From Fidelibacterota bacterium (GTDB taxonomy: Bacteria > Fidelibacterota > UBA8477 > JABMPR01): a stretch of 54,347 nt of DNA. Shown piece after piece: positions 9,504-18,072 of this stretch (positions within the stretch are counted from its first letter, which is position 1; every line of letters begins with the position of its first letter). Position numbers and translations under genes: made by a program. The notes under the pieces were generated by a model that did not search any database, was not told the DNA's origin, and was given only the letters and a program-made list of their open reading frames with translations. Location: NCBI GenBank assembly GCA_021734255.1, contig JAIPJM010000016.1:1-54347 (forward strand), read 5' to 3'.

Positions 9504-9536
9504 TCGATAAGCGGATTATCGATATTCAGCAATATC
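9504..9536. promoter_or_regulatory. Two abutting inverted repeats upstream of the TPR regulator gene
   Basis: TCGATAA-GCGGA-TTATCGA (9504-9522) runs directly into GATATT-CAGC-AATATC (9521-9536). They lie 83-115 bases before the start codon at 9421. A weak minus-strand promoter (TTGCTG, 17 bases, TATCGA) would overlap both. This is what an operator, possibly autoregulatory, could look like; the link to the TPR protein is inference. Confidence 0.3.
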
Positions 9537-9618
9537 AGAAGATAAAGGATAAGTGAAGAAAAACCAAACGATACCGCCTGGCTTTCAATAACTATCTGTT
9601 CAAAAAGGAGGAGAAGAT

Positions 9619-9646
9619 GCCCTGCCCAGGACCTCCCGGGCAGGGC
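9619..9646 (-). terminator. Terminator of the M13 peptidase gene
   Basis: A perfect 9-bp GC-rich stem (GCCCTGCCC / GGGCAGGGC) lies just after the stop codon of the minus-strand peptidase gene. In minus orientation it is followed by ATCTTCTCCTCCTTTTTG, a moderately T-rich tail. Confidence 0.55.
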
Positions 9647-9654
9647 TTAAGATA

Positions 9655-11715
9655 TTACCAGATCTGGATTCTGTTCGCCTTCTCTACAAACATACCGTTT
9701 GCTTCATTCACCTCAAAAGCCGCATACCAGGGATCCACATTTACGACGGGGCCCATCACGCGGAATTGTCTTGGAGAGTGAGGATCAGTCTGCACCTGAT
9801 GCAATAGAGCTGCTTCTCTGGCATTGCCCCGCCAGATCTGAGCATAAGAGAGATAAAAACGCTCGTCCTGGTCAAATCCAGCGATCTGAGCTGGCTCCTG
9901 GTGCTTCTTCAATGCTTCCTGGAGGGCTGCATAGGCGATGGTAAGACCACCCAGGTCAGCAATATTCTCACCCAGCGTGAGTTCACCATTTACGTGAACT
10001 GAATCTGTCACATAAAAATTATTATACTGATCCACAACAAGCTGCGCTTTTTCCTGGAACGCTTCTGCATCCGCTTCTGTCCACCAGTCTTCCATATTTC
10101 CTTTGGCATCGAATTTCCGTCCCTGATCATCGAAACCGTGGGTGATCTCATGTCCAATAACAACGCCAATGGCACCGTAATTGACAGCTTCGTCACCTTC
10201 AGGCCAGAAAAATGGGGGCTGCAGGATGCCAGCCGGAAAGACGATCTCATTCAGAGATGGGCTGTAGTAAGCATTTACCGTTTGTGGACTCATGAACCAT
10301 TCATCACGGTCCACAGCTTTGCCGATCTTGGCGATCTCTTTCTTGAAATGAAAGGCATGTGCTGCTTTCAGGTTATCCGCATAACTATCTGGCTTGATCT
10401 CCATGCTGCTATAGTCAGTCCACTTATCAGGATAACCAACTTTAACCTTGATGGCATCCAATTTCACCAGAGCCTTCTGCTTGGTCTCTTCTGTCATCCA
10501 ATCCAGGTTCTTGATCCGCTCGGCATAGGCGATCTTAAGATTGGCAACCAGTTCTTCCATGCGTGCTTTTGATGATGGGGGGAAATGCTGCTCGACATAG
10601 ATCTTTCCAATCGCTTCACCAATCGACCCATTCATGGCACCGAGTACAATTCTCCAGCGTGGCTGTGGCTTCTCTGTACCATTCACTGCCGTGCCATAAT
10701 AGGCAAAGTTGGCGTCACGGTAAACCTGAGGGAGAGCTGCCATTTCACTTCTGATCAGATTCCAGCGCAGGTAGATCTTCCACTCATCCAGGGTAGCAGA
10801 TGCTGCCAGATCGGAGACTGCCTTGAAGAAATTGGGTTGGCGAATGTTGAGTTTGCCTGGCTCTGCAACCCCCAGAGCCTTGAAGTAGGTGGGAAAGTCA
10901 AAAACAGGTGAATGTTCATTCAATTCCACCAGAGTCATGGGATTGTATCCCTTAATCGGATCTCTGCGTTCCACTCTGGTGAGTGAATTTTCCGCCAGAT
11001 CAGTCTCCATCCTCATGATCACATCGATCTGTTTCTTGATCTCAGCTTCTGAATCACCCAGGAGGGTAAAAACGGTGGTCATAAAAGTTTTATAGGCTTC
11101 TCTGAGACCAACAGTTCTTTCATCCTCGTCGAAATACTGATCCCGGTCGGACATACCAAGTCCACCCTGGGCCAGGTTTGCTATTACTTGTTCACTATCC
11201 TTCTCATCCTGGTCAGGGTAGATAACGAACACCGGATAACCGGTTGTCTGGTGCATATATGCCACGGTAGCCGCCAGATCCTTTTTGGATCTCATGGCAT
11301 CGATCCTGTCCAGACCGGCTTCAAGTGTTGACGTACCGGCTGCATCGATGGCTGCTGAATCCATTCCTGAGCTGTAGAAATCAGCTATTTTCCTTGCTAC
11401 GGAACCAGGCTCTGCGTCCTGCAGGGCTGGGTCAGTTACCACTGCCTTGACCTGCTCATTATTGCGCAGCCAAACTTCATGACTTGCACCGTATTGTCCA
11501 AATTCTTCAGGGACTGGATTTTCATCGATCCAACCGCCATTGGCGAAGCGATAGAAATCGTCACCAGCTACAGCACCCGGATCCATATTCACGTGCTGAA
11601 TGGCTTCATTTTCTGCAGTCGGCATTTCGGGTTGGGCAGTCTGCTGCCCACAGGAACCCAGTAAGAGAATACTGACGACAGTTAGCATGCTTACCAGGGT
11701 AGTTCTTGTTCTCAT
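9655..11715 (-). CDS. M13 family zinc metallopeptidase lipoprotein (PepO/neprilysin-like)
   Basis: This 686-residue protein is a full-length M13 endopeptidase, a zinc enzyme that cuts short peptides. After a lipoprotein signal (SILLLGSC) comes the M13 N-terminal domain, starting at GDDFYRFANGGW. The catalytic domain carries the zinc motif HEITH (His522, Glu523, His526) and the third ligand motif ENIADLGG (Glu583). The nearby stretch NAYYSPSLNEIVFPAGILQ is also typical. The enzyme is probably anchored to a membrane and faces the periplasm or exterior. An upstream in-frame extension to 11754 exists, but the ATG at 11713-11715 begins the signal peptide and has GAGG just upstream. It is transcribed alone and ends at a hairpin (9619-9646). 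Confidence 0.93.
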   Translation of the reverse strand: MRTRTTLVSMLTVVSILLLGSCGQQTAQPEMPTAENEAIQHVNMDPGAVAGDDFYRFANGGWIDENPVPEEFGQYGASHEVWLRNNEQVKAVVTDPALQDAEPGSVARKIADFYSSGMDSAAIDAAGTSTLEAGLDRIDAMRSKKDLAATVAYMHQTTGYPVFVIYPDQDEKDSEQVIANLAQGGLGMSDRDQYFDEDERTVGLREAYKTFMTTVFTLLGDSEAEIKKQIDVIMRMETDLAENSLTRVERRDPIKGYNPMTLVELNEHSPVFDFPTYFKALGVAEPGKLNIRQPNFFKAVSDLAASATLDEWKIYLRWNLIRSEMAALPQVYRDANFAYYGTAVNGTEKPQPRWRIVLGAMNGSIGEAIGKIYVEQHFPPSSKARMEELVANLKIAYAERIKNLDWMTEETKQKALVKLDAIKVKVGYPDKWTDYSSMEIKPDSYADNLKAAHAFHFKKEIAKIGKAVDRDEWFMSPQTVNAYYSPSLNEIVFPAGILQPPFFWPEGDEAVNYGAIGVVIGHEITHGFDDQGRKFDAKGNMEDWWTEADAEAFQEKAQLVVDQYNNFYVTDSVHVNGELTLGENIADLGGLTIAYAALQEALKKHQEPAQIAGFDQDERFYLSYAQIWRGNAREAALLHQVQTDPHSPRQFRVMGPVVNVDPWYAAFEVNEANGMFVEKANRIQIW

Positions 11716-11995
11716 CCTTACCTCACATTTATTGAATTTTCCTAACACACACATCTGGAATCAATATAGAATTCAGTGGTAAATCGACACCTCTTTTCGT
11801 CAAGGGGTATGTCATCAATGTGAATGGTCATATGTGCAGATGATCATAATTACCAGAAACAGTGGAAATTGCTTTCCCGCACGGATCGATTGTGACTATC
11901 CCTACGGTCGTGCTTTTTCCTGACAGCATTCTATTTATATTCGAGCCTTGTTTTAATTGAATCGCACGGCAGCAGAAAAAAGGATACGGTATAGG

Positions 11996-13792
11996 ATGTC
12001 AGAAAATATGCTTACCCATATAGAGAACTTGGAAACTGTATTTACCACAGATGAAGGAACGGTTAAAGCAGTCGATGACGTAAGTTTCAGCCTTGAAAAA
12101 GGAAGAACCGTCGGTGTGGTTGGTGAATCTGGCTCGGGTAAATCTGTAACCTCACTTTCTCTTATGCGTTTGATCCCTAATCCTCCAGGTCAGATCGTTG
12201 GGGGTAAACTCAAGTATCATTCCAGGACCAAGGGTCTGGTCGATCTGGCCGAGGTCCCTGAAAAAGAGATGCGCGAATTCAGGGGGAATGAGATCGCCAT
12301 GATCTTCCAGGAACCGATGACATCGCTAAACCCGGTGTTCACCTGCGGTGATCAGGTCATGGAAGCCCTTATCCTCCATCGGCAGATGTCCAAAGCTGAT
12401 GCACGAGCCCGCACGCTGGAATTATTTCAAGAGGTGGAACTCCCGCGACCGGAAGCCATTATTGATTCGTATCCCCATCAGCTTTCTGGCGGCCAAAAGC
12501 AGCGTGTCATGATCGCCATGGCCATGTCCTGCAATCCCAGAATACTCATTGCGGATGAGCCCACAACTGCCCTGGATGTAACCGTACAGGCAACGATCCT
12601 TGATCTCATGCGGAAACTACGCGACACACATGATATGGGTATCATCTTTATCACACACGACCTGGGTGTGATCGCGGAGATCGCTGATCATGTCGTTGTC
12701 ATGTATAAAGGCAAGGTGGTCGAGCAGGGCTCTGTCTGGGAGATCTTTTCCAAACCACAGCACCCCTATACCAAAGGGCTGCTGGCCTGCCGTCCCCCAC
12801 TGGATCATCGATTAAAACTGCTACCTACGATCTCAGATTTCATGGACGAGAACGAAGCAGGCGAAATGGTGGAAATAAAAAGATCCGTTGATGAAGCCAT
12901 AAATGAGCTGATCGTTACTGCAGAAGAGACCGATAAACGGCACGAATCTCTTTATGCACAGGAGCCCATCCTGACCGTGGAAAATTTAAAAACCTACTTT
13001 CCTATCCGGGAAGGACTATTCAGTAAGGTCGTGGATCATGTCCGGGCAGTTGACGATGTAAGTTTTGATGTGTTTCCAGGAGAAACACTCGGTCTTGTTG
13101 GTGAATCGGGCTGCGGTAAGACCACGTTGGGGAGAACCATCCTGCGCCTGATCGAACCGACTGCAGGGAAGATCATTTTTGATGGGAGAGACATCACGCA
13201 TATCAGCGGAGAGGATCTGCGAGCCATCCATCGCAGGATCCAGATCATTTTCCAGGATCCCTATTCCTCGCTGAATCCACGAATTACCATTGGTTCTGCC
13301 ATCATGGAACCCATGCAGGTCCATGGTCTGCATGCGGATGAAACGGAACGACGCCAAAAAGTTCAAGAACTCCTGGAACGGGTAAATTTGGATCCCGGAC
13401 ATTATAACCGCTATCCCCACGAGTTCTCTGGCGGTCAACGGCAGCGGATCTGTATTGCCCGCGCCCTGGCTGTACAGCCGGAGTTTATTATCTGTGATGA
13501 ATCTGTTTCTGCGCTGGATGTTTCGGTACAGGCTCAGGTCTTGAACCTGCTCAATGAGCTCAGGGATGATTTTGGCTTGACCTACATTTTTATTTCGCAC
13601 GACCTGTCCGTCGTGAAGTTCATGTCAGACCGCATGGTGGTAATGAATGACGGCAAGATCGAGGAGATGGGTAAAGCGGATGAGGTCTATCAAAACCCGC
13701 AAACCGAATACACCAAACGTCTGATCGCAGCCATTCCGCGTGGGGATCTAAAGGATATCGAAGCGTCCTACAAAGCCAGAATAATTAACTAA
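11996..13792 (+). CDS. Fused double ABC ATPase of the dipeptide/oligopeptide (Dpp/Opp/GsiA) type
   Basis: The 598-residue protein joins two ABC ATPase domains equivalent to DppD and DppF. Each half has a Walker A ([16 protein letters not shown]), an ABC signature ([16 protein letters not shown]) and a Walker B (ILIADEP, FIICDES). The first half ends with the C-terminal segment typical of oligopeptide ATPases ([14 protein letters not shown]), followed by a linker. The protein would energise import of peptides or related solutes. No permease or binding-protein gene is next to it, so its partners are elsewhere. The ATG at 11996 has AAGGA at 11980-11984; an in-frame TTG at 11957 is less likely. 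The nearly 280 bases between the divergent peptidase start and this start show no operator I recognise. Confidence 0.92.
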   Translation: MSENMLTHIENLETVFTTDEGTVKAVDDVSFSLEKGRTVGVVGESGSGKSVTSLSLMRLIPNPPGQIVGGKLKYHSRTKGLVDLAEVPEKEMREFRGNEIAMIFQEPMTSLNPVFTCGDQVMEALILHRQMSKADARARTLELFQEVELPRPEAIIDSYPHQLSGGQKQRVMIAMAMSCNPRILIADEPTTALDVTVQATILDLMRKLRDTHDMGIIFITHDLGVIAEIADHVVVMYKGKVVEQGSVWEIFSKPQHPYTKGLLACRPPLDHRLKLLPTISDFMDENEAGEMVEIKRSVDEAINELIVTAEETDKRHESLYAQEPILTVENLKTYFPIREGLFSKVVDHVRAVDDVSFDVFPGETLGLVGESGCGKTTLGRTILRLIEPTAGKIIFDGRDITHISGEDLRAIHRRIQIIFQDPYSSLNPRITIGSAIMEPMQVHGLHADETERRQKVQELLERVNLDPGHYNRYPHEFSGGQRQRICIARALAVQPEFIICDESVSALDVSVQAQVLNLLNELRDDFGLTYIFISHDLSVVKFMSDRMVVMNDGKIEEMGKADEVYQNPQTEYTKRLIAAIPRGDLKDIEASYKARIIN

Positions 13793-13821
13793 TAACTCTG
13801 GGAATATTGGATGAATTCATA

Positions 13822-13960
13822 ACCCAGCCGTTCACGGTTGGGTCTAATGTATCTCAATAACGCAGAAAGGCTGGTAACGGCCTTCCCATCATTTCATTCA
13901 ATTAATGAACCCCAGTCCTGAAGGACTGGGCTATGAGCAGCCCATGAATGATTTATGGGC
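13822..13960. repeat. Cluster of three intergenic hairpins
   Basis: Three short palindromes lie between the ABC ATPase gene and the next minus-strand gene: ACCCAGCCG-TTCA-CGGTTGGGT (13822-13843), CCCAGTCCT-GA-AGGACTGGG (13911-13930) and GCCCAT-...-ATGGGC (13940-13960). None is followed by a clear T-run. They resemble dispersed REP-like palindromes more than a single terminator, though they may end transcription from both sides. Confidence 0.45.
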
Positions 13961-13966
13961 TAAGAT

Positions 13967-14290
13967 TCATTCTTTATCTTTTGCAGCTTCTTTTAATTTT
14001 TCCTCGACTTCATCCACGATCTTCTCTACGGCTCCGTCACGCACATTTTCAGTGGCTTTATCCACTTTTTCCATGGCAGCCTTGCCCGTTTCGACCTGTT
14101 TCTTCATGGTTGCCATGGGGTCATCTTGAGTGAAAAACAAATATGCCGCATAGGCAATTAGGAGCCCTACAGCGAACATGGCGATCTTGAACACTTTCTT
14201 GATGATGAATACAATGATCAGGATGACCAGGAAAACTGCCCCCAGAATGATCATGGGATTCGCCAAAGCTACATCCTTCATACCTTCCAT
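13967..14290 (-). CDS. Small membrane protein with amphipathic C-terminal helix
   Basis: This 107-residue protein is not assigned to a named family. A short N-terminus is followed by two hydrophobic segments (about 11-31, LGAVFLVILIIVFIIK, and 36-52, AMFAVGLLIAYAAYLFF). A charged, Lys/Glu/Ala-rich helix fills the rest and could form a coiled coil. The start has AGGAGAG a few bases upstream. It is the last gene of a tight minus-strand trio (gap of 12 bases to the heavy-metal-binding lipoprotein gene), which suggests co-expression, but its role is unknown. Confidence 0.65.
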   Translation of the reverse strand: MEGMKDVALANPMIILGAVFLVILIIVFIIKKVFKIAMFAVGLLIAYAAYLFFTQDDPMATMKKQVETGKAAMEKVDKATENVRDGAVEKIVDEVEEKLKEAAKDKE

Positions 14291-14302
14291 AATGGATCTC
14301 TC

Positions 14303-14698
14303 CTACTCTGACGTAGTGTCAGCTTCAGTCTCCTGCGTTTTCAAGCGCATGGGCTTCAATTTCATCTTACACTCTGCGCAGGTACCGGGCTCAGCATGTC
14401 TGATGTGACTGTGGATCAGCATAGGGCAGCCCCAATACTCCATTTTATCCTCACTTGTAACGACGCCTTCTACCAGTACCATGTTGCACTCCGGACATTT
14501 ACCAGGTTCTCGGCTGTGGATATGTTTATGTGATTCCATGGGGCAAGTGTAATAGATGAGCTGTTCACCGTCAGCCATGGCGTGGTCAGTGCCTTCGTGC
14601 ATGGCTTGTTCTTTTTTAACAGTCTGAGCTGAATCCTTCTGCCCCCCACACGCAAACAGAATAACACTCATTAAACCGATTGATAGCAAATACTTCAT
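14303..14698 (-). CDS. Lipoprotein with two heavy-metal-binding (HMBD-type) motifs
   Basis: The 131-residue product has a lipoprotein signal (MKYLLSIGLMSVILFAC) and two copies of the short Cys/His metal-binding module. The copies are YTCPMESHKHIHSREPGKC..C and YWGCPMLIHSHIRHAEPGTC..C, each ending with CPEC or CAEC followed by M. Such modules occur in copper and other heavy-metal efflux proteins. A His-rich stretch (HEGTDHAMADGE) precedes the first copy. It probably holds copper or a similar metal in the periplasm or at the surface. The gene lies 13 bases after the DUF6122 gene and 12 before the small membrane protein gene. Confidence 0.85.
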   Translation of the reverse strand: MKYLLSIGLMSVILFACGGQKDSAQTVKKEQAMHEGTDHAMADGEQLIYYTCPMESHKHIHSREPGKCPECNMVLVEGVVTSEDKMEYWGCPMLIHSHIRHAEPGTCAECKMKLKPMRLKTQETEADTTSE

Positions 14699-14711
14699 GA
14701 TATTCCTTCCT

Positions 14712-15029
14712 TTACATTAGGATACAATCCAATTGATCCAAAAATATATGAATGAGCAGTCCAATACCGACAACTCTGGTTCGCTTCGGAAATAGCAATA
14801 CAATATAAACAAAGATAGCAGGGTAAGTGTGCAATGGATGAAATCCAATGCTACATCTATTCGGGTCGTAGAGGGGATCCGCAAGCAGGTGGTCCAGATC
14901 GATCACAATAGTTGCACTCATGGTCAACCATAGTTTGAGCCAGCTCTGCTTTGTCCATTTCTTAAGGCCAGGTGCGACAAACGCTGGAACCAGGAAATGG
15001 AGAATGATGTGCAGTCCTGATCTGATCAC
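14712..15029 (-). CDS. DUF6122 family membrane protein
   Basis: The 105-residue protein matches the DUF6122 family, small membrane proteins known mainly from Bacteroidetes-related groups. Features are the opening LHIILHFLVPAF, the DLDHLLADPLYDPNRCSIGF motif with conserved His and Asp residues, FHPLHTYPA, and the ending HIFLDQLDC. Conserved His/Asp residues suggest a metal-dependent hydrolase-like fold in the membrane, but no reaction is established. The start codon is GTG at 15027-15029; a GGAGG site lies 12 bases before it. It would be the first gene of the three-gene minus-strand cluster, or read through from the glucosidase gene 54 bases upstream. Confidence 0.8.
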   Translation of the reverse strand: MIRSGLHIILHFLVPAFVAPGLKKWTKQSWLKLWLTMSATIVIDLDHLLADPLYDPNRCSIGFHPLHTYPAIFVYIVLLFPKRTRVVGIGLLIHIFLDQLDCILM

Positions 15030-15083
15030 CGGGAAAGGACCCCTCCAAAAAAGGGCTTCTTTTTAGCTGCAGGTACTGTACTG

Positions 15084-18062
15084 CTATTCATGGGTCTTGC
15101 CTGGTATCAACCAGTCATAGATATTTGATGAATTGGGTCCTGCTCCACCCCCTACCCATTCAGCTGCTAATGGCTCAACCTCTCGAAAGTCACCAATGAC
15201 TGAGCCACCATGATCATCCTGACAGCCAACTGCGATCTGAAATTCTGCATCCTTCAGGTCATCGGAGAACAGCTCCCTGGGTAAAGTGAATCTTACTCTA
15301 TCTGTCAGGGCATCACCAATGGCACCTGATTCCTCACTCGGTAAATATTCCGCTATGGGACGATTTTCTGCATCAGTCATGATCAGTCCACTACTGATAT
15401 AGATGATCGCCTCGGCTTTAAAGCAGTCTTGGAAAGTGGCTTTCGCATTCCTCCCCAGATGATTTGTCCCCTTGGCAGCATCATAACTGATTCCCAATGC
15501 ACAATAGCTGAGTTGATATCCAAATTCCGGATGCCAGCCAGGGTCTACAAGGTCAGCAAACGAGAACTCAAAGATGTAGCCTCCTGCGCTTTCGTGAAGG
15601 AGAAAATTACGAATATCAGCCACGCCTGCAGCAAACTGCGGGTTTTGTGGGTACGTGTATTGTCTGGTATCACCTGTATCATCACCAGCCGGATCCCTGG
15701 CTTCGATGATCGTTCTGACTCCTGTGTCATTTCTGATCACCTCTGCTTTGGTCAACGATCGATAGGGTGGCCCCTGTAGTGCTGGAACTGGCAGATCCAC
15801 ATCTACCTCAAGAAATGGCAGGCTATCGATAGGAACGTCGATGGCGGAACTGGAGATCTGGTAATCAGCTATGCTTGCAGGCACAGTCCACTGTCCCATA
15901 TTCTTTTCGAATCTCAGATGCAGATTTTCCGTCTCCCACTGGGCATCAAACTGGTATTTGCTGGCTCGATGGACCAGTGAAAAGGATAAATGCATTGGGT
16001 CAGTAAGCTTTCGTGCTAAAGATATGTCAAAGGAATCATCCTTCTCCACATACTCGACAGACCACTGGTCGGCACCAATTGTCGTTGTAAACTCAAGCTC
16101 GTGCAGGTCTGGCAGTAAGCGCGGCGCGAAGTTGACCAGCGACTGAGTCAGATCTGGTTGTACTCCCAGAATATCCTGGTAGAGTACTCTCAGGTATTCA
16201 GCCAGGCTCCAGGCCTGAGAAAATGTACCGGACAATTGTAACTCCCCATCTCTGGGCCAGGCATCTGTCAGTTCAGCAATGGTACCTACGGCGCCTCGGT
16301 CATTCAAGTGGTGGGTCAGGTCATCGAAAATCGCCGAGACATAATGATCCTGGTGAAATCGAACCGCCTGACTCAAGGTGGCCGCAGAATTCCAGGTCCA
16401 GATGATCCCATTATGATAGGCGGCATCCTGTACATATCTGCCCTTCAAATGATGATAGGGATGAAAATTCTCATCGGTCTGACTCAAGGAGAGGACCCCA
16501 TTTTTTGTGACCAGCTCAGGTGCCAGGGTTTTGAAGGTCACCCAGTCACAGGTCTCCTGGAAAAGTGGTGGGACAAGAAACACATTTGGTCTGATCTGTA
16601 CATCCTGACTGCCATCGGCATTCAAATGGTCAACGAGATGTCCAGTCTCAGTTGAACGGAAAAGACCGAAGCCTCTCACCATCTGGTCCAATGTATTGGC
16701 ACAGGCTTCCTGCAGGGTTTCATCACCATACTTGGCTGCTAACCTGCGTGTGATCTCCAGCTGATCCCGCCAGATGAACTGGATCTCTATGGCTCGGTCA
16801 CCCCGGGGGCTCCAGGCACCTTCCTGCGTTTTGGCATCCATCCAGGTATCGGCATCATCATGGACAAGCAGTCCTGTTTCTTCATCGACCCAATTTTTGA
16901 GCGCCCCGCTGGTTGCATGTTGGATAGCTGGCCAGAGTTGCTGAAGGAAGGCTTCATCTCCTGTGTAGCGATAATAGTCCCAGACAGATCTGATGAACCA
17001 GGGTGTGCCATCAGTCGTATTGTAAATAACCTCATCCGGACGGGCTCGATTGGGCACACGACCATAGTTTTTGTCAGTCGGATCAACATTCTGAAGGTCA
17101 GCGAAAGATAGGAGTATCTGTTTCGCCACATCAAACTCACCGCTTACCAGAGCAGCACCCGTGAAGGAGATAAATATGTCCCTCCCCCAGTAATCACTGA
17201 ACCATGGCAGCCCGGCAAAAATACCAACCCCCTGTTGGTCCATGATCAGTGCATCCAGAGAGGCGTTCGCCCAGGGAATCGCCTGGTTCAGGTCTTCCCG
17301 ATTGCTATGAAATTCAGTTTTTGCCAAACGTGTTGCCAATCTTGATTGACGCTGACTGAGTGCACTTTCTAACCCCATTAGGCTTCCCAGTACGTCATTA
17401 ACAGTAGCGCCAATTGTCACAGCAATGGTCAAGCTATGGGATGCATCATGAGCCGCGCGTTGAGTCAGATAGGATGAGTAGGTATTCAGATCGGTAGCGC
17501 TTGATTCAGACCAGGTCATGGGAAGCGAAAACCAGATATTCAGATGAGAATAGGCTGACTCCATTCCGGCCAGGCTCTTTATCCCAACGGCTAGATTTTG
17601 TTCGCCGTATACCAGTTCGAAATCCCCTGGCGTGGATCCTCCCAGGATGGCTGGTTGAACCGTCCAGTGGGTGGCATCGTCAGCCGAAAGTTGCACAATG
17701 AGCGTCCGTGAGCTATCCAGAAGTGTCCAGGTCTCCTGGATGCCCAATTCTGGATAATCCCTGGTCAGCTGATAAGGATCTACCGTGACGACCGCTGCCT
17801 CTCTGGGAAGCAATGCACCATTGGCTGAGACGTACAGATCTTCTAAGTATTGCCGTCTGGCAGCATGGAGACCATGCCAGGGTGAATTGTGGTAGCCGCC
17901 TGTGCGGGTTACCCAGAAAGCGTCTGCTTTATCGGTATAGGCGATCTCTCGCTCACTACCCATGGCTGGAGAATACCGCGGCAGGTCAGAAGATGGGTTT
18001 GAACCACAATTTTGGACCACCACCACAAGGATGATGGCCCAAAATGTTTGCTTCATTGTCAT
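15084..18062 (-). CDS. Amylo-alpha-1,6-glucosidase-type glycoside hydrolase (GDE_C) with glucodextranase-like C-terminal domain
   Basis: This 992-residue enzyme has a hydrophobic N-terminal segment ending VQNC, so a lipoprotein is possible but the lipobox is weak. Residues about 40-230 form an N-terminal beta domain. The (alpha/alpha)6 catalytic domain (about 265-640) is of the glycogen-debranching C-terminal type (GH133-like), with GLPWFSDYWGRDIF near residue 284, GRVPNR, DGTPWFI, HDDADTWMDA and NGIIWTWNSA. The last 240 residues resemble the glucodextranase C-terminal module, a carbohydrate-binding beta sandwich. It would remove alpha-1,6 branches or glucose from limit dextrins. The start lies 10 bases after the GH13 gene upstream, so it is probably the final sugar gene of that operon. 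Confidence 0.78.
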   Translation of the reverse strand: MTMKQTFWAIILVVVVQNCGSNPSSDLPRYSPAMGSEREIAYTDKADAFWVTRTGGYHNSPWHGLHAARRQYLEDLYVSANGALLPREAAVVTVDPYQLTRDYPELGIQETWTLLDSSRTLIVQLSADDATHWTVQPAILGGSTPGDFELVYGEQNLAVGIKSLAGMESAYSHLNIWFSLPMTWSESSATDLNTYSSYLTQRAAHDASHSLTIAVTIGATVNDVLGSLMGLESALSQRQSRLATRLAKTEFHSNREDLNQAIPWANASLDALIMDQQGVGIFAGLPWFSDYWGRDIFISFTGAALVSGEFDVAKQILLSFADLQNVDPTDKNYGRVPNRARPDEVIYNTTDGTPWFIRSVWDYYRYTGDEAFLQQLWPAIQHATSGALKNWVDEETGLLVHDDADTWMDAKTQEGAWSPRGDRAIEIQFIWRDQLEITRRLAAKYGDETLQEACANTLDQMVRGFGLFRSTETGHLVDHLNADGSQDVQIRPNVFLVPPLFQETCDWVTFKTLAPELVTKNGVLSLSQTDENFHPYHHLKGRYVQDAAYHNGIIWTWNSAATLSQAVRFHQDHYVSAIFDDLTHHLNDRGAVGTIAELTDAWPRDGELQLSGTFSQAWSLAEYLRVLYQDILGVQPDLTQSLVNFAPRLLPDLHELEFTTTIGADQWSVEYVEKDDSFDISLARKLTDPMHLSFSLVHRASKYQFDAQWETENLHLRFEKNMGQWTVPASIADYQISSSAIDVPIDSLPFLEVDVDLPVPALQGPPYRSLTKAEVIRNDTGVRTIIEARDPAGDDTGDTRQYTYPQNPQFAAGVADIRNFLLHESAGGYIFEFSFADLVDPGWHPEFGYQLSYCALGISYDAAKGTNHLGRNAKATFQDCFKAEAIIYISSGLIMTDAENRPIAEYLPSEESGAIGDALTDRVRFTLPRELFSDDLKDAEFQIAVGCQDDHGGSVIGDFREVEPLAAEWVGGGAGPNSSNIYDWLIPGKTHE

Positions 18063-18072
18063 GTGTTATAAC

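Noticed and set aside
11957..11995. TTG start of the double ABC ATPase at 11957
   Set aside because: The added residues are not part of the ABC domain, and the ATG at 11996 has a reasonable AAGGA site.
13016..13600. Long open frame (194 codons) opposite the second ABC ATPase domain
   Set aside because: The plus strand carries a full ABC domain with all motifs; the antisense frame has no family resemblance.
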